Of a DNA stretch of 64,000 nucleotides, positions 9,097 to 18,664 are shown piece by piece. A program made the position numbers and the translations under genes. Source of the stretch: Stomatohabitans albus (GTDB lineage: Bacteria; Actinomycetota; Nitriliruptoria; Euzebyales; Euzebyaceae); contig NZ_JAYKKE010000003.1 of NCBI RefSeq assembly GCF_036336025.1, positions 34,738-98,737 of the forward strand, given 5' to 3'. Position 1 is the stretch's first letter, and each line of letters opens with the position of its first letter. The notes beneath the pieces are model-generated. The model made no database searches, was not told the origin of the DNA, and saw only the letters and a list, made by a program, of their open reading frames with translations.

Positions 9097-9564
9097 TTAA
9101 AACGGTAGTGTCTGAACAGCCTTCCGGATGTTCCTATATTCCACCGTAACGGGACCGGCATCAGTTTTGATCGTGACCGCATCATCGGTCGCCTGGACAA
9201 CTGGCCCAGTCACCGATGCACCATCGTGGGGTTGGACGGTGACCGAATGGGTTCCAACACGAACAAAGTCTGCTTGTGTTGTTAATGGCCAATTCACGCC
9301 TGGCGTGGTTACTTCTAAGGTGTACTCCCCAGGGACTGGGTCCTTGGGCGTGTTCTCGACCTCATCAAGTGCTTGGTTAATCACACTCGCGGTATCAGCA
9401 ACCTCATCAAGGGTCAATCCACCAACCTTGCCGATGATGATCGTAACCTTGCGTGCTGGTGGCTTACCAGCCACACGAACGGCAACTATCTCAATTGATG
9501 ACGGCACAACACCAGTGAGGAACTGACGAAGGTCCGTGCTGACCGCTTCATTATCGTTGGCCAT
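9097..9564 (-). CDS. rimP: Ribosome maturation factor RimP
   Basis: Needed for 30S subunit assembly. The 155-aa product has the two-domain RimP layout: an alpha/beta N-terminal domain with VTIIIGKVGGLTLDEVADTA and VINQALDE, then PGEYTLEVTTPGVNWPLTT (the family's YxLEVSSPGxxRPL motif, here diverged) leading to a small beta-barrel. GAGGAAAGGAC lies before the ATG at 9564; the longer reading to 9618 lacks a site. It is directly upstream of nusA, as usual. Confidence 0.9.
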   Translation of the reverse strand: MANDNEAVSTDLRQFLTGVVPSSIEIVAVRVAGKPPARKVTIIIGKVGGLTLDEVADTASVINQALDEVENTPKDPVPGEYTLEVTTPGVNWPLTTQADFVRVGTHSVTVQPHDGASVTGPVVQATDDAVTIKTDAGPVTVEYRNIRKAVQTLPF

Positions 9565-9657
9565 CGGTGTCCTTTCCTCAAAGTGCTGTTGATAAAAATT
9601 CAAGCGGGCAAGGCCCACTTGTGCTCTTTAGACCATAGCCCGATTAGAGAGCGACTT

Positions 9658-10830
9658 CTACGCAGTAACAACTGCAGGCTCCCCCTCGCCACGCTCGTTA
9701 CGTATCTCATCAGCCATCTCCGTGGCCATTTCAATAAGTGTGCCGACGATTTCATCTTCGGGAACGGTTTTTACAACCTGCCCTTTCTTGATGATCTGGC
9801 CCTTCCCATTCCCACTAGCAACCCCAAGGTCAGCTTCGCGCGCCTCACCAGGCCCATTCACGATGCACCCCATCACCGCCACCCGCATCGGGACATCAAT
9901 GAGGCCATCCAGCGCGTCTTGAACTTGGGTACTGAGTGTCCAAATATCCACTTGCACCCGTCCACACCCTGGGCACGACACCACATCAAGGCCACGCTCA
10001 CGCAAATGCAAGGACTCAAGCATCGTGATGCCCGCCTTCACCTCTTCAACTGGCGGACTTGAGAGTGAAACCCGAATGGTGTCACCAATCCCTTCGGCTA
10101 ATAGGGTGCCGATGCCAACTGCACTTTTGATGCTGCCGGTTCCGGCTGGACCAGCTTCGGTCACGCCGAGGTGAAGGGGATAGTCACAGGATTTAGCCAG
10201 AAGTCGGTAGGTTTGAATCATGACCCACGGGTCCGAGTGCTTCACGCTGATGGCAATATCACCGAAATCAACATCCTCAAGAATGTGGGCCTCATCCAAT
10301 GCACTTTCAACAAGGGCTTCAGGGGTCACCCCACCGTATTTATGAATGAGCCGGGCTTCGAGTGACCCGCCATTCACTCCGATACGGATCGGAATATGCT
10401 TCTCACGCGCCGCATCCCCGATGAGGCGCACCTTCGACTTATCCCCTGCTTTGTGGATATTGCCTGGATTGATACGCACCTTCGCAACCCCCGCTTCGAT
10501 CGCGGCCATGGCGTATTTCCATTGGAAATGAATATCCGTCACAATCGGAACAGGGCTCTTTTGGGCGATAATCCCCAATACGTCAGCATCCTCTTGACGG
10601 GGAACAGCAATGCGCACAATGTCAACACCGGCAGCATTGAGCTCCGCAATTTGCTGCAATGTGGCGTTGATGTCATGCGTTTTTGTTGTCGTCATCGATT
10701 GCACGCTAATTGGCGCACCGCCCCCGACAGCAACATCTCCAACCTGAATCTGGCGGCTCACACGGCGTTGAGGCGGGTCGTTATGTGGGGCATCAGCTGG
10801 GGTTTGGGGTAATAGCGGAAGAGAGGACAT
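9658..10830 (-). CDS. ispG: 4-hydroxy-3-methylbut-2-enyl diphosphate synthase (IspG/GcpE)
   Basis: Penultimate step of the MEP isoprenoid pathway, a 4Fe-4S enzyme converting MEcPP to [25 protein letters not shown] and [10 protein letters not shown] open the TIM-barrel domain. The cluster ligands are in CPGCGR near residue 275 and CIVNGPGEA near 310. Length 390 aa is typical. No ribosome site precedes the ATG at 10830, and a TACCGT box ends only about six bases before it, so the mRNA may be leaderless. dxr, another MEP gene, is 5.5 kb away in this window. Confidence 0.95.
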   Translation of the reverse strand: MSSLPLLPQTPADAPHNDPPQRRVSRQIQVGDVAVGGGAPISVQSMTTTKTHDINATLQQIAELNAAGVDIVRIAVPRQEDADVLGIIAQKSPVPIVTDIHFQWKYAMAAIEAGVAKVRINPGNIHKAGDKSKVRLIGDAAREKHIPIRIGVNGGSLEARLIHKYGGVTPEALVESALDEAHILEDVDFGDIAISVKHSDPWVMIQTYRLLAKSCDYPLHLGVTEAGPAGTGSIKSAVGIGTLLAEGIGDTIRVSLSSPPVEEVKAGITMLESLHLRERGLDVVSCPGCGRVQVDIWTLSTQVQDALDGLIDVPMRVAVMGCIVNGPGEAREADLGVASGNGKGQIIKKGQVVKTVPEDEIVGTLIEMATEMADEIRNERGEGEPAVVTA

Positions 10831-10894
10831 TCAGTAACGGTACCGAGCGTTTGGGTCGCTGACTAGTATGCCAAGGGAAATAGAGGAGGTTTTT

Positions 10895-13507
10895 GTGCCA
10901 ACAGCTCGTCCACCGTTCACCCAACGCCTCGCCGTCGCCAGTGCGACGCACCCATATCGTGTGCTTGTGGGGTGGTTGGTTATCTGTGTGGTCATGGGGG
11001 CGCTAGCTACCACATCACTCTCGGACCACTTGACGTCAGCATTCACGCTGGGTGGCGACTACCAGAGCGTTCGGGCTAAAACTGTACTTGAAGAAGCTGG
11101 GCTACCACCGGTTTCAACCACTCGAGAAACCATATTGGTTGATGCTGGTGACCAACTCACTGCCGATGATCCCGCATTCACCACACGAGAAGCCACCATC
11201 GCCGATAACATCCGCGATGCGCTCAGTCACGTACTGACCGAAGCCAATGGCAAACCGGTGTCCGTTGCGGCACTGACCCTAGAAGATTTGGAATCCGGAG
11301 AACTTCCTGCACCGAGTGTTATTGACCGTCAAACTATTCAGCGGCTTGTTGATCAGGCAAGAAGCGACCGTGAAGCGGCGTTTCGCTCCCGAGGTGATGC
11401 CTTGGCTGTTCGTGGTGACGCCTTACTTGCACAAGAAGAAGCCCTTAAACAAGCACAAGAATCCATACAATCCCAAGTCCAGCAAGGCCTCCTCTCCCCT
11501 CAAGATGCCGCAGCACAAGGGGCTGAACTCGCCGCCCAAGGTCAAACCCTCGCCCAAGCCGCAACTGATTTAAATACCGACCGTGAAGCCCTTGATGCTG
11601 ATATTGCGCAAGCAACACACGATGCGGATGCACAGTTGGCCAAGGTCGATACCGTCATCGACTCCTTAACCGGCAAGGACAACCACAGCAGCATCATCTT
11701 GGTTAATGCTGGCCAGCCGATCAATACGATCAATATCGAAGACTGGACTGAACGCATACAAGCACAACGTGATGGACAACTTACCGTCACAACCTTAGGC
11801 CAACGTTCCATTCAACATGCGTTCAGCCATATCGTCGAAGAGGATCTATCAAACGCTGAGCTGACCGGAGTGCCCATTACCCTGCTGGTCCTTGTCGTTG
11901 TTTTTGGCGCACTCATTGCAGCGTTGAACTCATTGCTCCTTGCCGTTGTCGCCATTACCTGCGCCTTAGGACTCGCGGCAGTGGTAGGGCAGGTCATGAC
12001 GTTACAACTCTTTGTGACCAATATGATCTCAATGCTTGGCTTGGCTGTTGGAATTGATTACTGCCTCTTTGTAACCGAACGCTATCGAGAAGAACGCCGC
12101 CGTGGCCGCCCGACCAAGGACGCTATCGCCATCGCCGGTGGCACAAGCGGCATGGCCATGACCTTTAGTGGTGCAACGGTCATTTTGTCGTTATTGGGCA
12201 TTATGTTTGTGCCGCTCAATGTCTATCAATCCATGAGTTTGGGTGCCGTGCTCGTCGTCAGCATGGCGGTAGCTGCCGTGCTCACCCTCCTACCCGCCAT
12301 TCTTGTACTCCTTGGCGACCGTATTAACTGGCCAGTACGAACACGATCCAAGTCCCTAGAAGCCATTGATGAACGCTGGCTCTACAGCGGGTTTTTTGGG
12401 CAACTGACAAAGCTCAGCGTAACGCACCCTTGGGCGGTCATGACTGCTTCAGTTGCCTTCCTCGTAGCACTGGCTATCCCTGCTTTATCACTACAGACCG
12501 GATTTGTTGGCGCTGATAGTTTGCCTCGCGGCGATGTTGCCGACGGAGTACATCGCCTCTATGACCAATGGGGGGAAGGGCAACTCTTTCCCGTTGAACT
12601 CGTTGCAACCACGCCTGAACGTCAGCGTGATCTGACCATGCTCGAACAAACCCTCGTCGATGATCCACTCGTTGAAACGGTACTTCCTATTGAGACGAGT
12701 AAAAACGGGAAGGTCAGCCGGCTAGACCTCCACCTCAAAACAAGCCCATCAGACCCAAAATCCTATGATTGGGTACGCAATTTTCGAGCCGAACATGCCC
12801 CTGAAGGGGACGACCAAGGGCTGCTCGTTGGTGGCCAGAGCGCCGGTGAGTTGGATATGCAACTGATGCTCGCCCCAACAACCCCATTGGCAATCGGGTT
12901 CGTACTGACCCTGAGTTTCATCTTGTTGATGATCGCATTCCGAAGCCTCATCGTCCCGATTAAGGCGATGATCTACAACTTGCTCAGTGTGGGCGCTACC
13001 TACGGGGTAATGACGTTAGTCTTTGCACACGGTTGGGGGCTGGATCTGTTGGGGTACACCCACACGCCCAAAATAGAAGCCTGGCTGCCCATCTTGTTAT
13101 TTAGCGTCCTGTTTGGCCTCAGTATGGATTATCACGTATTCATCCTGAGCCGAATGCGTGAACACTATGACCGCACCGGCAATAACCGAGAAAGCGTTGC
13201 GATGGGCATTCGTTCTACATCTCGCATTATTACTGGTGCGGCCCTCATCATGGTGGTCGTCTTCATGACCTTTTCCTTTGGTTCAGCCACCCAAATCCAA
13301 CAATTGGGCTTTGGCTTGGCCGTTGCGGTTTTCCTCGACGCTACAGTGATTCGTTCTCTCCTGGTGCCATCGGTGATGGTGCTTATGGACCATCTCAACT
13401 GGTGGCTTCCCGGTTGGTTACGTTGGCTTCCAAAGATCAATATTGAAGGGCCACCAGCTGAGGACATCCTCGACCCGCCTACCCAAGAAACTACTACTAA
13501 GGTGTAA
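10895..13507 (+). CDS. MMPL/RND-family membrane exporter
   Basis: A proton-driven transporter of the MMPL family, which exports lipids or other hydrophobic molecules. About 12 membrane segments are arranged in two halves, each with a large outside loop. The first loop is a Gln/Ala-rich coiled coil (about residues 150-250). Family signatures GIDYCLFVTERYREE and GLSMDYHVFILSRMRE carry the Asp-Tyr pairs of the proton relay, and VAVFLDATVIRSLLVPS is near the end. The GTG at 10895 follows a perfect GAGGAGGT; the ATG at 10868 lies upstream of that site and is not the start. Divergent from ispG. Substrate unknown. Confidence 0.88.
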   Translation: MPTARPPFTQRLAVASATHPYRVLVGWLVICVVMGALATTSLSDHLTSAFTLGGDYQSVRAKTVLEEAGLPPVSTTRETILVDAGDQLTADDPAFTTREATIADNIRDALSHVLTEANGKPVSVAALTLEDLESGELPAPSVIDRQTIQRLVDQARSDREAAFRSRGDALAVRGDALLAQEEALKQAQESIQSQVQQGLLSPQDAAAQGAELAAQGQTLAQAATDLNTDREALDADIAQATHDADAQLAKVDTVIDSLTGKDNHSSIILVNAGQPINTINIEDWTERIQAQRDGQLTVTTLGQRSIQHAFSHIVEEDLSNAELTGVPITLLVLVVVFGALIAALNSLLLAVVAITCALGLAAVVGQVMTLQLFVTNMISMLGLAVGIDYCLFVTERYREERRRGRPTKDAIAIAGGTSGMAMTFSGATVILSLLGIMFVPLNVYQSMSLGAVLVVSMAVAAVLTLLPAILVLLGDRINWPVRTRSKSLEAIDERWLYSGFFGQLTKLSVTHPWAVMTASVAFLVALAIPALSLQTGFVGADSLPRGDVADGVHRLYDQWGEGQLFPVELVATTPERQRDLTMLEQTLVDDPLVETVLPIETSKNGKVSRLDLHLKTSPSDPKSYDWVRNFRAEHAPEGDDQGLLVGGQSAGELDMQLMLAPTTPLAIGFVLTLSFILLMIAFRSLIVPIKAMIYNLLSVGATYGVMTLVFAHGWGLDLLGYTHTPKIEAWLPILLFSVLFGLSMDYHVFILSRMREHYDRTGNNRESVAMGIRSTSRIITGAALIMVVVFMTFSFGSATQIQQLGFGLAVAVFLDATVIRSLLVPSVMVLMDHLNWWLPGWLRWLPKINIEGPPAEDILDPPTQETTTKV

Positions 13508-13530
13508 ATCTCGGAGCAAATACGTCCGTG

Positions 13531-13552
13531 TGGTGTGGTGTACACCACACCA
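13531..13552. promoter_or_regulatory. 22-bp perfect palindrome between convergent genes
   Basis: The 22 bases here equal their own reverse complement (half-site TGGTGTGGTGT). It lies between the stops of the MMPL gene and the dehydrogenase gene. With no loop and no T tract it looks more like a dimeric protein's binding site than a classic terminator, but a hairpin role for the convergent transcripts is also possible. Confidence 0.45.
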
Positions 13553-13594
13553 GCAACGACAGGTTTTGACCGTTCCCGAGAATGCCTATAGCCA

Positions 13595-14590
13595 CTAATA
13601 GCCAGATGCGGGGTCAACAAGCCCCTGCCAGTCTTCACCCTGGGTTAAAAATACATTCACGTTGTGCCCAACCCGAAGGCTCAGTAAGTAAGCAACCTGG
13701 TCAGGGGTGTCAGCAACATGTGGAGTGATTAAGCAGCGGTCGTTGGTCCAGAGCGGGTGATCATCGGGTAGTGGTTCAGGATCAGTAACGTCTAAGGCAG
13801 CACCAAAGAATTTGCCTGCACGTAAGGCCGCATCAAGTGCATCACTATCAACCAGTGGACCTCGACCAATATTGATCAACACGGCATTGGGCTTTAAGAG
13901 GTCTAACCGTTCAGCATTCATCATTTTGTAGGTGTCTTTGGTATTGGCTGCAGCCAATAACACCACGTCCGCTTGGGGCAGGACGTCATTCAGGAACTCG
14001 AATGTGACGGTTGAATCAGCTCCATCGACCGGAAGGTCGGCCCGTCGAACAACGGTGATGTGGCAGCGATAGGGGGCGATTTGCTTCATGTATTCGATTG
14101 CAATGCCACCTGCACCCACAATAACAACATTGGCTTCATAGAGTGATTGTCCACCAATGGGCCCCCACGTCGTTGCCCTGGCTCGCATACAAAACTCTTT
14201 ATTGGCCGCTATGGTCAACCCCAGTGCATGTTCAGCAACTGGTTCGCTGTATGCCCCTTTTGCACTCGTGAACAGCACTCGATCACCAAACTCAGCAATC
14301 GTTTCACCAAAAGCATCAACACCGGCATAGGGCAGTTGAACCCATTCAATGCCAGGGTGTTCGGCTAATATCCCGGCGAGTTCATGAGCACGAAAATAGT
14401 CGAGAAAGAACAGCCCCTTCGTATCTGGACCTAAATCGCCAATTGTGGCACCACCGTCAATGAGGGCATTGCGATGGATGTCTCGTACGGCATCAAGTGG
14501 CGCTAACGCCACAGGACCGGGTGTTGGCGTCAGCATGTGTGCGGGTCTATTTGCCGTGGATCCAGGGTTGGGACGATGTTGTTGGGACAT
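13595..14590 (-). CDS. D-isomer-specific 2-hydroxyacid dehydrogenase family protein
   Basis: NAD(P)-dependent oxidoreductase interconverting 2-oxo and 2-hydroxy acids; the substrate cannot be told. The C-terminal two thirds show the nucleotide-binding VVIVGAGGIAIEY near residue 155, INIGRGPLVDSDAL with the catalytic Arg near 240, DVTDPEPLPDDHPLW with the catalytic Glu, and ITPHVADT with the catalytic His near 290. The N-terminal half is diverged. Length 331 aa is normal. AGGAGGA precedes the ATG at 14590. It is divergent from the next gene across 106 bases. Confidence 0.88.
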   Translation of the reverse strand: MSQQHRPNPGSTANRPAHMLTPTPGPVALAPLDAVRDIHRNALIDGGATIGDLGPDTKGLFFLDYFRAHELAGILAEHPGIEWVQLPYAGVDAFGETIAEFGDRVLFTSAKGAYSEPVAEHALGLTIAANKEFCMRARATTWGPIGGQSLYEANVVIVGAGGIAIEYMKQIAPYRCHITVVRRADLPVDGADSTVTFEFLNDVLPQADVVLLAAANTKDTYKMMNAERLDLLKPNAVLINIGRGPLVDSDALDAALRAGKFFGAALDVTDPEPLPDDHPLWTNDRCLITPHVADTPDQVAYLLSLRVGHNVNVFLTQGEDWQGLVDPASGY

Positions 14591-14696
14591 ATTTCCTCCT
14601 CTACATGACAGAGCTTGAGTGTAAATCAGGTGACTTCTCAGTTAACAATTTGCAAACGACACGAAAACCATCTAAACACGTGTAATCATTTATTAC

Positions 14697-15419
14697 ATGC
14701 CTAAACCTTGTGAAACATTCTTGAACTTTGTTGACCCTTCTGACCAGGTTTCAGTACTTCGTAACCTCGCCTGCTCAAGCCTTGTCCATCACGGGTTCAC
14801 CCACGCCATGCTGTGTGCACACCGTGGGAATGATCCGCTCTTCCTCGCCCTTTTACGCCCATACCCCAGTGGGGACCACATCGTCGCGATTGAAGAGCAA
14901 CTCACCTTGGCAACCGCGCTGGGAGCTAACCGCATTGCCTTTTGTTCAACGGGACGCGCCTGGTCAGCGAACGACCCTGTGCCACCGGTTTGTGATGATG
15001 GTGACTTACGCCAGCGTGTTGTTATGGTGACCCAAGCCGCCCTTGGTCACCCATCCACAGATACCCCGACCGATACGACCTATTTATGGCCGTTGGAAGA
15101 ATGCCTCACCGGGGCAGCACCCACAGTCCTTCATGATGGCATCGGCCCACTGCATTCCGTACTCATGCAGGCGGTACAACAATCCGAAGACCACTCACCA
15201 CCCGAACCGTGGGGTGACAACCAGGTCTTACAAACAAGTGCCGCAATCATGCTGGACCTTGAACGCGATGGCCATCAATTCATTAGTCTTGGCCCAAAGT
15301 TGGAACACACCCTTGGCCTCTGGTTGGACCGTATGAGCGTCCACGGAGGCACCTCGGCCCCTGCCCCACAAGACACCGGGGTTGTCACCACGCCATCACA
15401 ACCTTCAGGACCCAACTAA
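14697..15419 (+). CDS. Hypothetical protein, 240 aa
   Basis: Not recognised. The protein is soluble, with a globular first ~200 residues and a Pro/Ser/Thr-rich tail. Visible patches are CSSLVHHGFTHAMLCAHRGN, DHIVAIEEQLTLATALGANR and FISLGPKLEHTLGLWLDRM. There is no signal peptide or membrane segment. No ribosome site precedes the ATG. A weak TTGCAA box (14650-14655) followed about 17 bases later by TAAACA may be its promoter. Its last 15 bases overlap the 3' end of the site-2 protease gene on the other strand. Confidence 0.6.
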   Translation: MPKPCETFLNFVDPSDQVSVLRNLACSSLVHHGFTHAMLCAHRGNDPLFLALLRPYPSGDHIVAIEEQLTLATALGANRIAFCSTGRAWSANDPVPPVCDDGDLRQRVVMVTQAALGHPSTDTPTDTTYLWPLEECLTGAAPTVLHDGIGPLHSVLMQAVQQSEDHSPPEPWGDNQVLQTSAAIMLDLERDGHQFISLGPKLEHTLGLWLDRMSVHGGTSAPAPQDTGVVTTPSQPSGPN

Positions 15420-16316
15420 TGAAGATGCTGGCTTTAAGACATCCAAAATGGTTGTGCCAATGAGTATCAACACAAAATACAAAATGACGGCTAGGGCGAT
15501 ATAAGCCCAAATATCAACGTTAATCATCCAGTTTGCCGGTTTGCCCATCCATCTACGAACGGTGTTAACCGTGCCTTCAATCACAATCACCGCGACATGC
15601 CCACCATCAAGGGGTGGAAAGGGCAGCACGTTCATCACACCGAGCACCAGGTTCAATTGGGCCACCATGACCAGGACTGCAAACAGGTTGCCCTGACTTC
15701 CAAATGCCCCAACGACTTGAGCCATCCCCACAATAGAAATAAGGGAGCCATCCGTGCGTGGGGCACTGGACGTAATTTGACCCACGAGATCAGTAATTGC
15801 CGCCGGACTAAAAAGATATCCAACGGTGGACACCATCTGACCCACCATCGTGACAAAAGATACTGGCCCGTTGAATGCGGCCGCCAACGTAGGCAGCACA
15901 CCAACCGACTGGCGTACCACCTCGCCATCGTGCATCACAATGGATCCGAAGAGTCCAAAGGCCAACGCCAGGAGCAGATAGCCCAATACAAGGTTGGTGA
16001 CAATACCAGCAAGTACCACAATCAGTCGCTGCCAACGAGGTTGCTGAATGTACAGGCGCCCACTTTCCCAATCCGCTTCAGACAGCTCATCTGCAGTACT
16101 CATACCGACAATACGCACATACCCACCAAGTGGTATTGCTTTAATCCCGTATTCGGTTTCACCACGCATCGTGGACCAGAGGGTTGGGCCAAACCCGATC
16201 ATGAATTGGGTGGCTTTCATACCAAAGACTTTGGCCGTAACAAAGTGGCCTGTTTCATGAATCATGACGCTTACAAGAAGCGCCGCGATAAAGAACAGAA
16301 TTGCCAGAATGCTCAT
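15405..16316 (-). CDS. rseP: Site-2 protease family metalloprotease (RseP/Rip1-like), no visible PDZ domain
   Basis: Intramembrane zinc protease that cleaves membrane-bound regulators such as anti-sigma factors. HETGH (the HExxH zinc motif) is in the first membrane segment near residue 21, and NVLPFPPLDGGHV (the second active-site LDG motif) is near 240. Between them the chain runs from membrane segment LLALAFGLFGSIVM almost straight into the next segment pair. The PDZ domain usual in ~400-aa relatives appears absent, which explains the 303-aa length. It overlaps dxr by 4 bases (ATGA), the classic dxr-rseP pairing. Confidence 0.88.
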   Translation of the reverse strand: MSILAILFFIAALLVSVMIHETGHFVTAKVFGMKATQFMIGFGPTLWSTMRGETEYGIKAIPLGGYVRIVGMSTADELSEADWESGRLYIQQPRWQRLIVVLAGIVTNLVLGYLLLALAFGLFGSIVMHDGEVVRQSVGVLPTLAAAFNGPVSFVTMVGQMVSTVGYLFSPAAITDLVGQITSSAPRTDGSLISIVGMAQVVGAFGSQGNLFAVLVMVAQLNLVLGVMNVLPFPPLDGGHVAVIVIEGTVNTVRRWMGKPANWMINVDIWAYIALAVILYFVLILIGTTILDVLKPASSLVGS

Positions 16317-17464
16317 ACCAATTGCTCCACCTTCGTCCGTGCATAGGCTCGCGCCGCTGAATCAATGGCATAGACATCGGCAACATCACGGATTTGCTCG
16401 TGTGGTTGCCAGTCCAATGTTTCGGTCACAATCGTTGGGATTTGCAAGAACGAAATCCTGTTCGCCAACAATGCCTCTACTGCAATCTCATTCGCAGCAG
16501 TGGCCACGATTGGGGCGCTGCCACCGGTACGGCCTGCCTGAATAAAAATATCAAGCAGGGGGAATGTAAGACGATCTGGCGCTTCAAACGTCAACGTTTG
16601 CGGTGATGACCAGTCCATAGCGACAGGAGCGACCGGTTTACGTTCTGGCCAGGTCAAGGCCAATTGGATGGCTGAACGCATATCTGGTGGCGCAAGTTGG
16701 GCAATCGTGCTGCCGTCAACAAACTCAACCATTGAATGCACGATACTTTGCGGGTGGACAACGACGTCAATCGCATCGTAGTCCACCCCAAACAAGGCGT
16801 GGGCCTCAATCACTTCAAGCCCTTTATTGGCTAACGATGCACTATTAACCGTCACCAAGGCACCCATATCCCAGGTGGGATGGGCGAGCACCTCGTTGAT
16901 CGTGACATTGGCAAGTTCATCGCGCGTTCGTCCACGAAATGGCCCGCCCGATGCTGTTAAAACAAGCCGGCCAACCTCATGGTGCTCACCACTACGCAGA
17001 CACTGGGCCAAGGCTGAGTGCTCACTATCAACGGGAATAATGCGGTCATGGTCACCACCAGCAGCAGTATGTAACAGTGCGGCGCCAGCAACCATGCTTT
17101 CTTTATTCGCTAACGCAAGTGCAGCACCCGACTGCAGCGCAGCAATAGAAGGACCAATACCTTGAAGGCCGTCCATCCCGTTCACCACGACATCAGATGC
17201 AATAGATGCAATCGCAGTTGCGGCATCTGGCCCATCAATAACCGTAATGCCCTCTGGTTCAAGCACGGATCGGGCCTGAGCCGCCACATCGGGGTCAACG
17301 ATTCCTACATATGTTGCACCACAGCGTAACGCCTGGTCGATGATCCCAGGATTTCCTCGATTGGCCAGGCCCACGATCATGAGGTCGTCAGGCAGGGATT
17401 CCACCACGTCGATGGTCTGTACCCCGATAGATCCAGTCGAACCTAACAAGGAAATCCTACGCAT
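16313..17464 (-). CDS. dxr: 1-deoxy-D-xylulose 5-phosphate reductoisomerase
   Basis: First committed step of the MEP pathway: DXP to MEP, using NADPH and a divalent metal. The NADPH-binding LLGSTGSIGVQTIDVV opens the protein. ALANKESMVAGA near 120, PVDSEHSALAQCL near 145 and VNSASLANKGLEVIEAH near 210 carry substrate and metal ligands. Length 383 aa is typical. Its ATG overlaps the rlmN stop by 8 bases and its stop overlaps the rseP start, so translation is coupled across the three. Confidence 0.96.
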   Translation of the reverse strand: MRRISLLGSTGSIGVQTIDVVESLPDDLMIVGLANRGNPGIIDQALRCGATYVGIVDPDVAAQARSVLEPEGITVIDGPDAATAIASIASDVVVNGMDGLQGIGPSIAALQSGAALALANKESMVAGAALLHTAAGGDHDRIIPVDSEHSALAQCLRSGEHHEVGRLVLTASGGPFRGRTRDELANVTINEVLAHPTWDMGALVTVNSASLANKGLEVIEAHALFGVDYDAIDVVVHPQSIVHSMVEFVDGSTIAQLAPPDMRSAIQLALTWPERKPVAPVAMDWSSPQTLTFEAPDRLTFPLLDIFIQAGRTGGSAPIVATAANEIAVEALLANRISFLQIPTIVTETLDWQPHEQIRDVADVYAIDSAARAYARTKVEQLV

Positions 17465-18659
17465 TCGAACCCCGTTTCGTTGTCATTTGATGTTGCATCA
17501 CCCGATCAGCGGCACCAACAGCACGTGGCAAGGTTTTACCCGACCCTGCCTGATAATTCGCATAGAGCTGGCCACAAGCCGCATCAATATCGTTCCCACG
17601 ATTTGCTCGAATGGTAGCGGGAATCCCACCGTCATTGAGCACCTGGGCAAAGGCTTGCTGCTGCTCAATAGGTGGGGCAAACCATGGCACGGCTGGGGTG
17701 GGATTCATCGGGATCAGATTCACGTGTACTTTGCCCAGACCGAGGTGCTTTTTAAGAACATCGCGAAGCTGTTTTGCTTGGTATGTTGCAGAATTGACCT
17801 GGTCAATCATGACGTACTCAATCGTGACGCGGCGTTTCGTTGCCGCAAGGTAATCAGCCACCGTCGACAATAATTCATCAATAGAAAATGCTTTATTGGC
17901 GGGTACAAGGTCGTTACGCAAGGCATCGGTTGGGGCATGCAAACTCACGGCCAACGTGACTGGTAAATCCATCGCTTGCAGGCGTTTGATTCCGGGCACG
18001 ATACCGACTGTTGAGACCGTTATCGACCGGGCGCCTAACCCAAACCGTTCATGAAGCCACTTCACGGCACCCAAACAAACTTTTTGGTTCGCAAAGGGTT
18101 CACCCATCCCCATAAATACAACGTTGGTGACGTGGTCGGGGACGCCTTTCGGTAACGGAGCCGGGAGGTGCTCTCCCCAGACCTCAGGATCAGCGTCACC
18201 AGCTAAGAGGCGCTGCATGACAGTCACCTGGCGAACGGTTTCACCGAGTGTCAACTGGCGCTTCAACCCAATTTGGCCGGTGGCACAAAACGGGCATCCC
18301 ATCGCACAGCCTGCCTGGGTTGATATACACACCGTTGCCCGCCCAGCTCTATCGTTCGTTTTGGGATAGAGCATGAGTACACTCTCGATTGCTTCATTCC
18401 CACACTGTAATAACACTTTTCGCGTCAGCCCGTCATCAGCCTCACTCACGCGAATAATGCGTGGCCGCTCTCCTCCGGCTTCAGCCAATTGTTCTCGCAG
18501 GGCCCGAGGAAGATTATGCATCTTGGCAGGGTCATCAATGCCTTTGGCTAACCAATCTTGAACCTGGTTCACGCGGAAGGCTGGCTGATCCTCAAGGACA
18601 TGCGCAAGCTCATCATCGTTATAGAGGTCTCGAACGGGTCGAGAAAGAGAAACCACCAT
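17457..18659 (-). CDS. rlmN: 23S rRNA (A2503-C2)/tRNA (A37) methyltransferase
   Basis: Radical SAM enzyme methylating A2503 of 23S rRNA and A37 of some tRNAs. The CxxxCxxC cluster motif is in STQAGCAMGCPFCATGQIG near residue 120, followed by VFMGMGEP. The acceptor cysteine of the methyl-transfer mechanism is probably that in DIDAACGQLY near residue 370. Length is 400 aa, slightly longer than usual. The ATG at 18659 lies 5 bases past the cdsA stop. Confidence 0.94.
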   Translation of the reverse strand: MVVSLSRPVRDLYNDDELAHVLEDQPAFRVNQVQDWLAKGIDDPAKMHNLPRALREQLAEAGGERPRIIRVSEADDGLTRKVLLQCGNEAIESVLMLYPKTNDRAGRATVCISTQAGCAMGCPFCATGQIGLKRQLTLGETVRQVTVMQRLLAGDADPEVWGEHLPAPLPKGVPDHVTNVVFMGMGEPFANQKVCLGAVKWLHERFGLGARSITVSTVGIVPGIKRLQAMDLPVTLAVSLHAPTDALRNDLVPANKAFSIDELLSTVADYLAATKRRVTIEYVMIDQVNSATYQAKQLRDVLKKHLGLGKVHVNLIPMNPTPAVPWFAPPIEQQQAFAQVLNDGGIPATIRANRGNDIDAACGQLYANYQAGSGKTLPRAVGAADRVMQHQMTTKRGSNA

Positions 18660-18664
18660 GCCGT

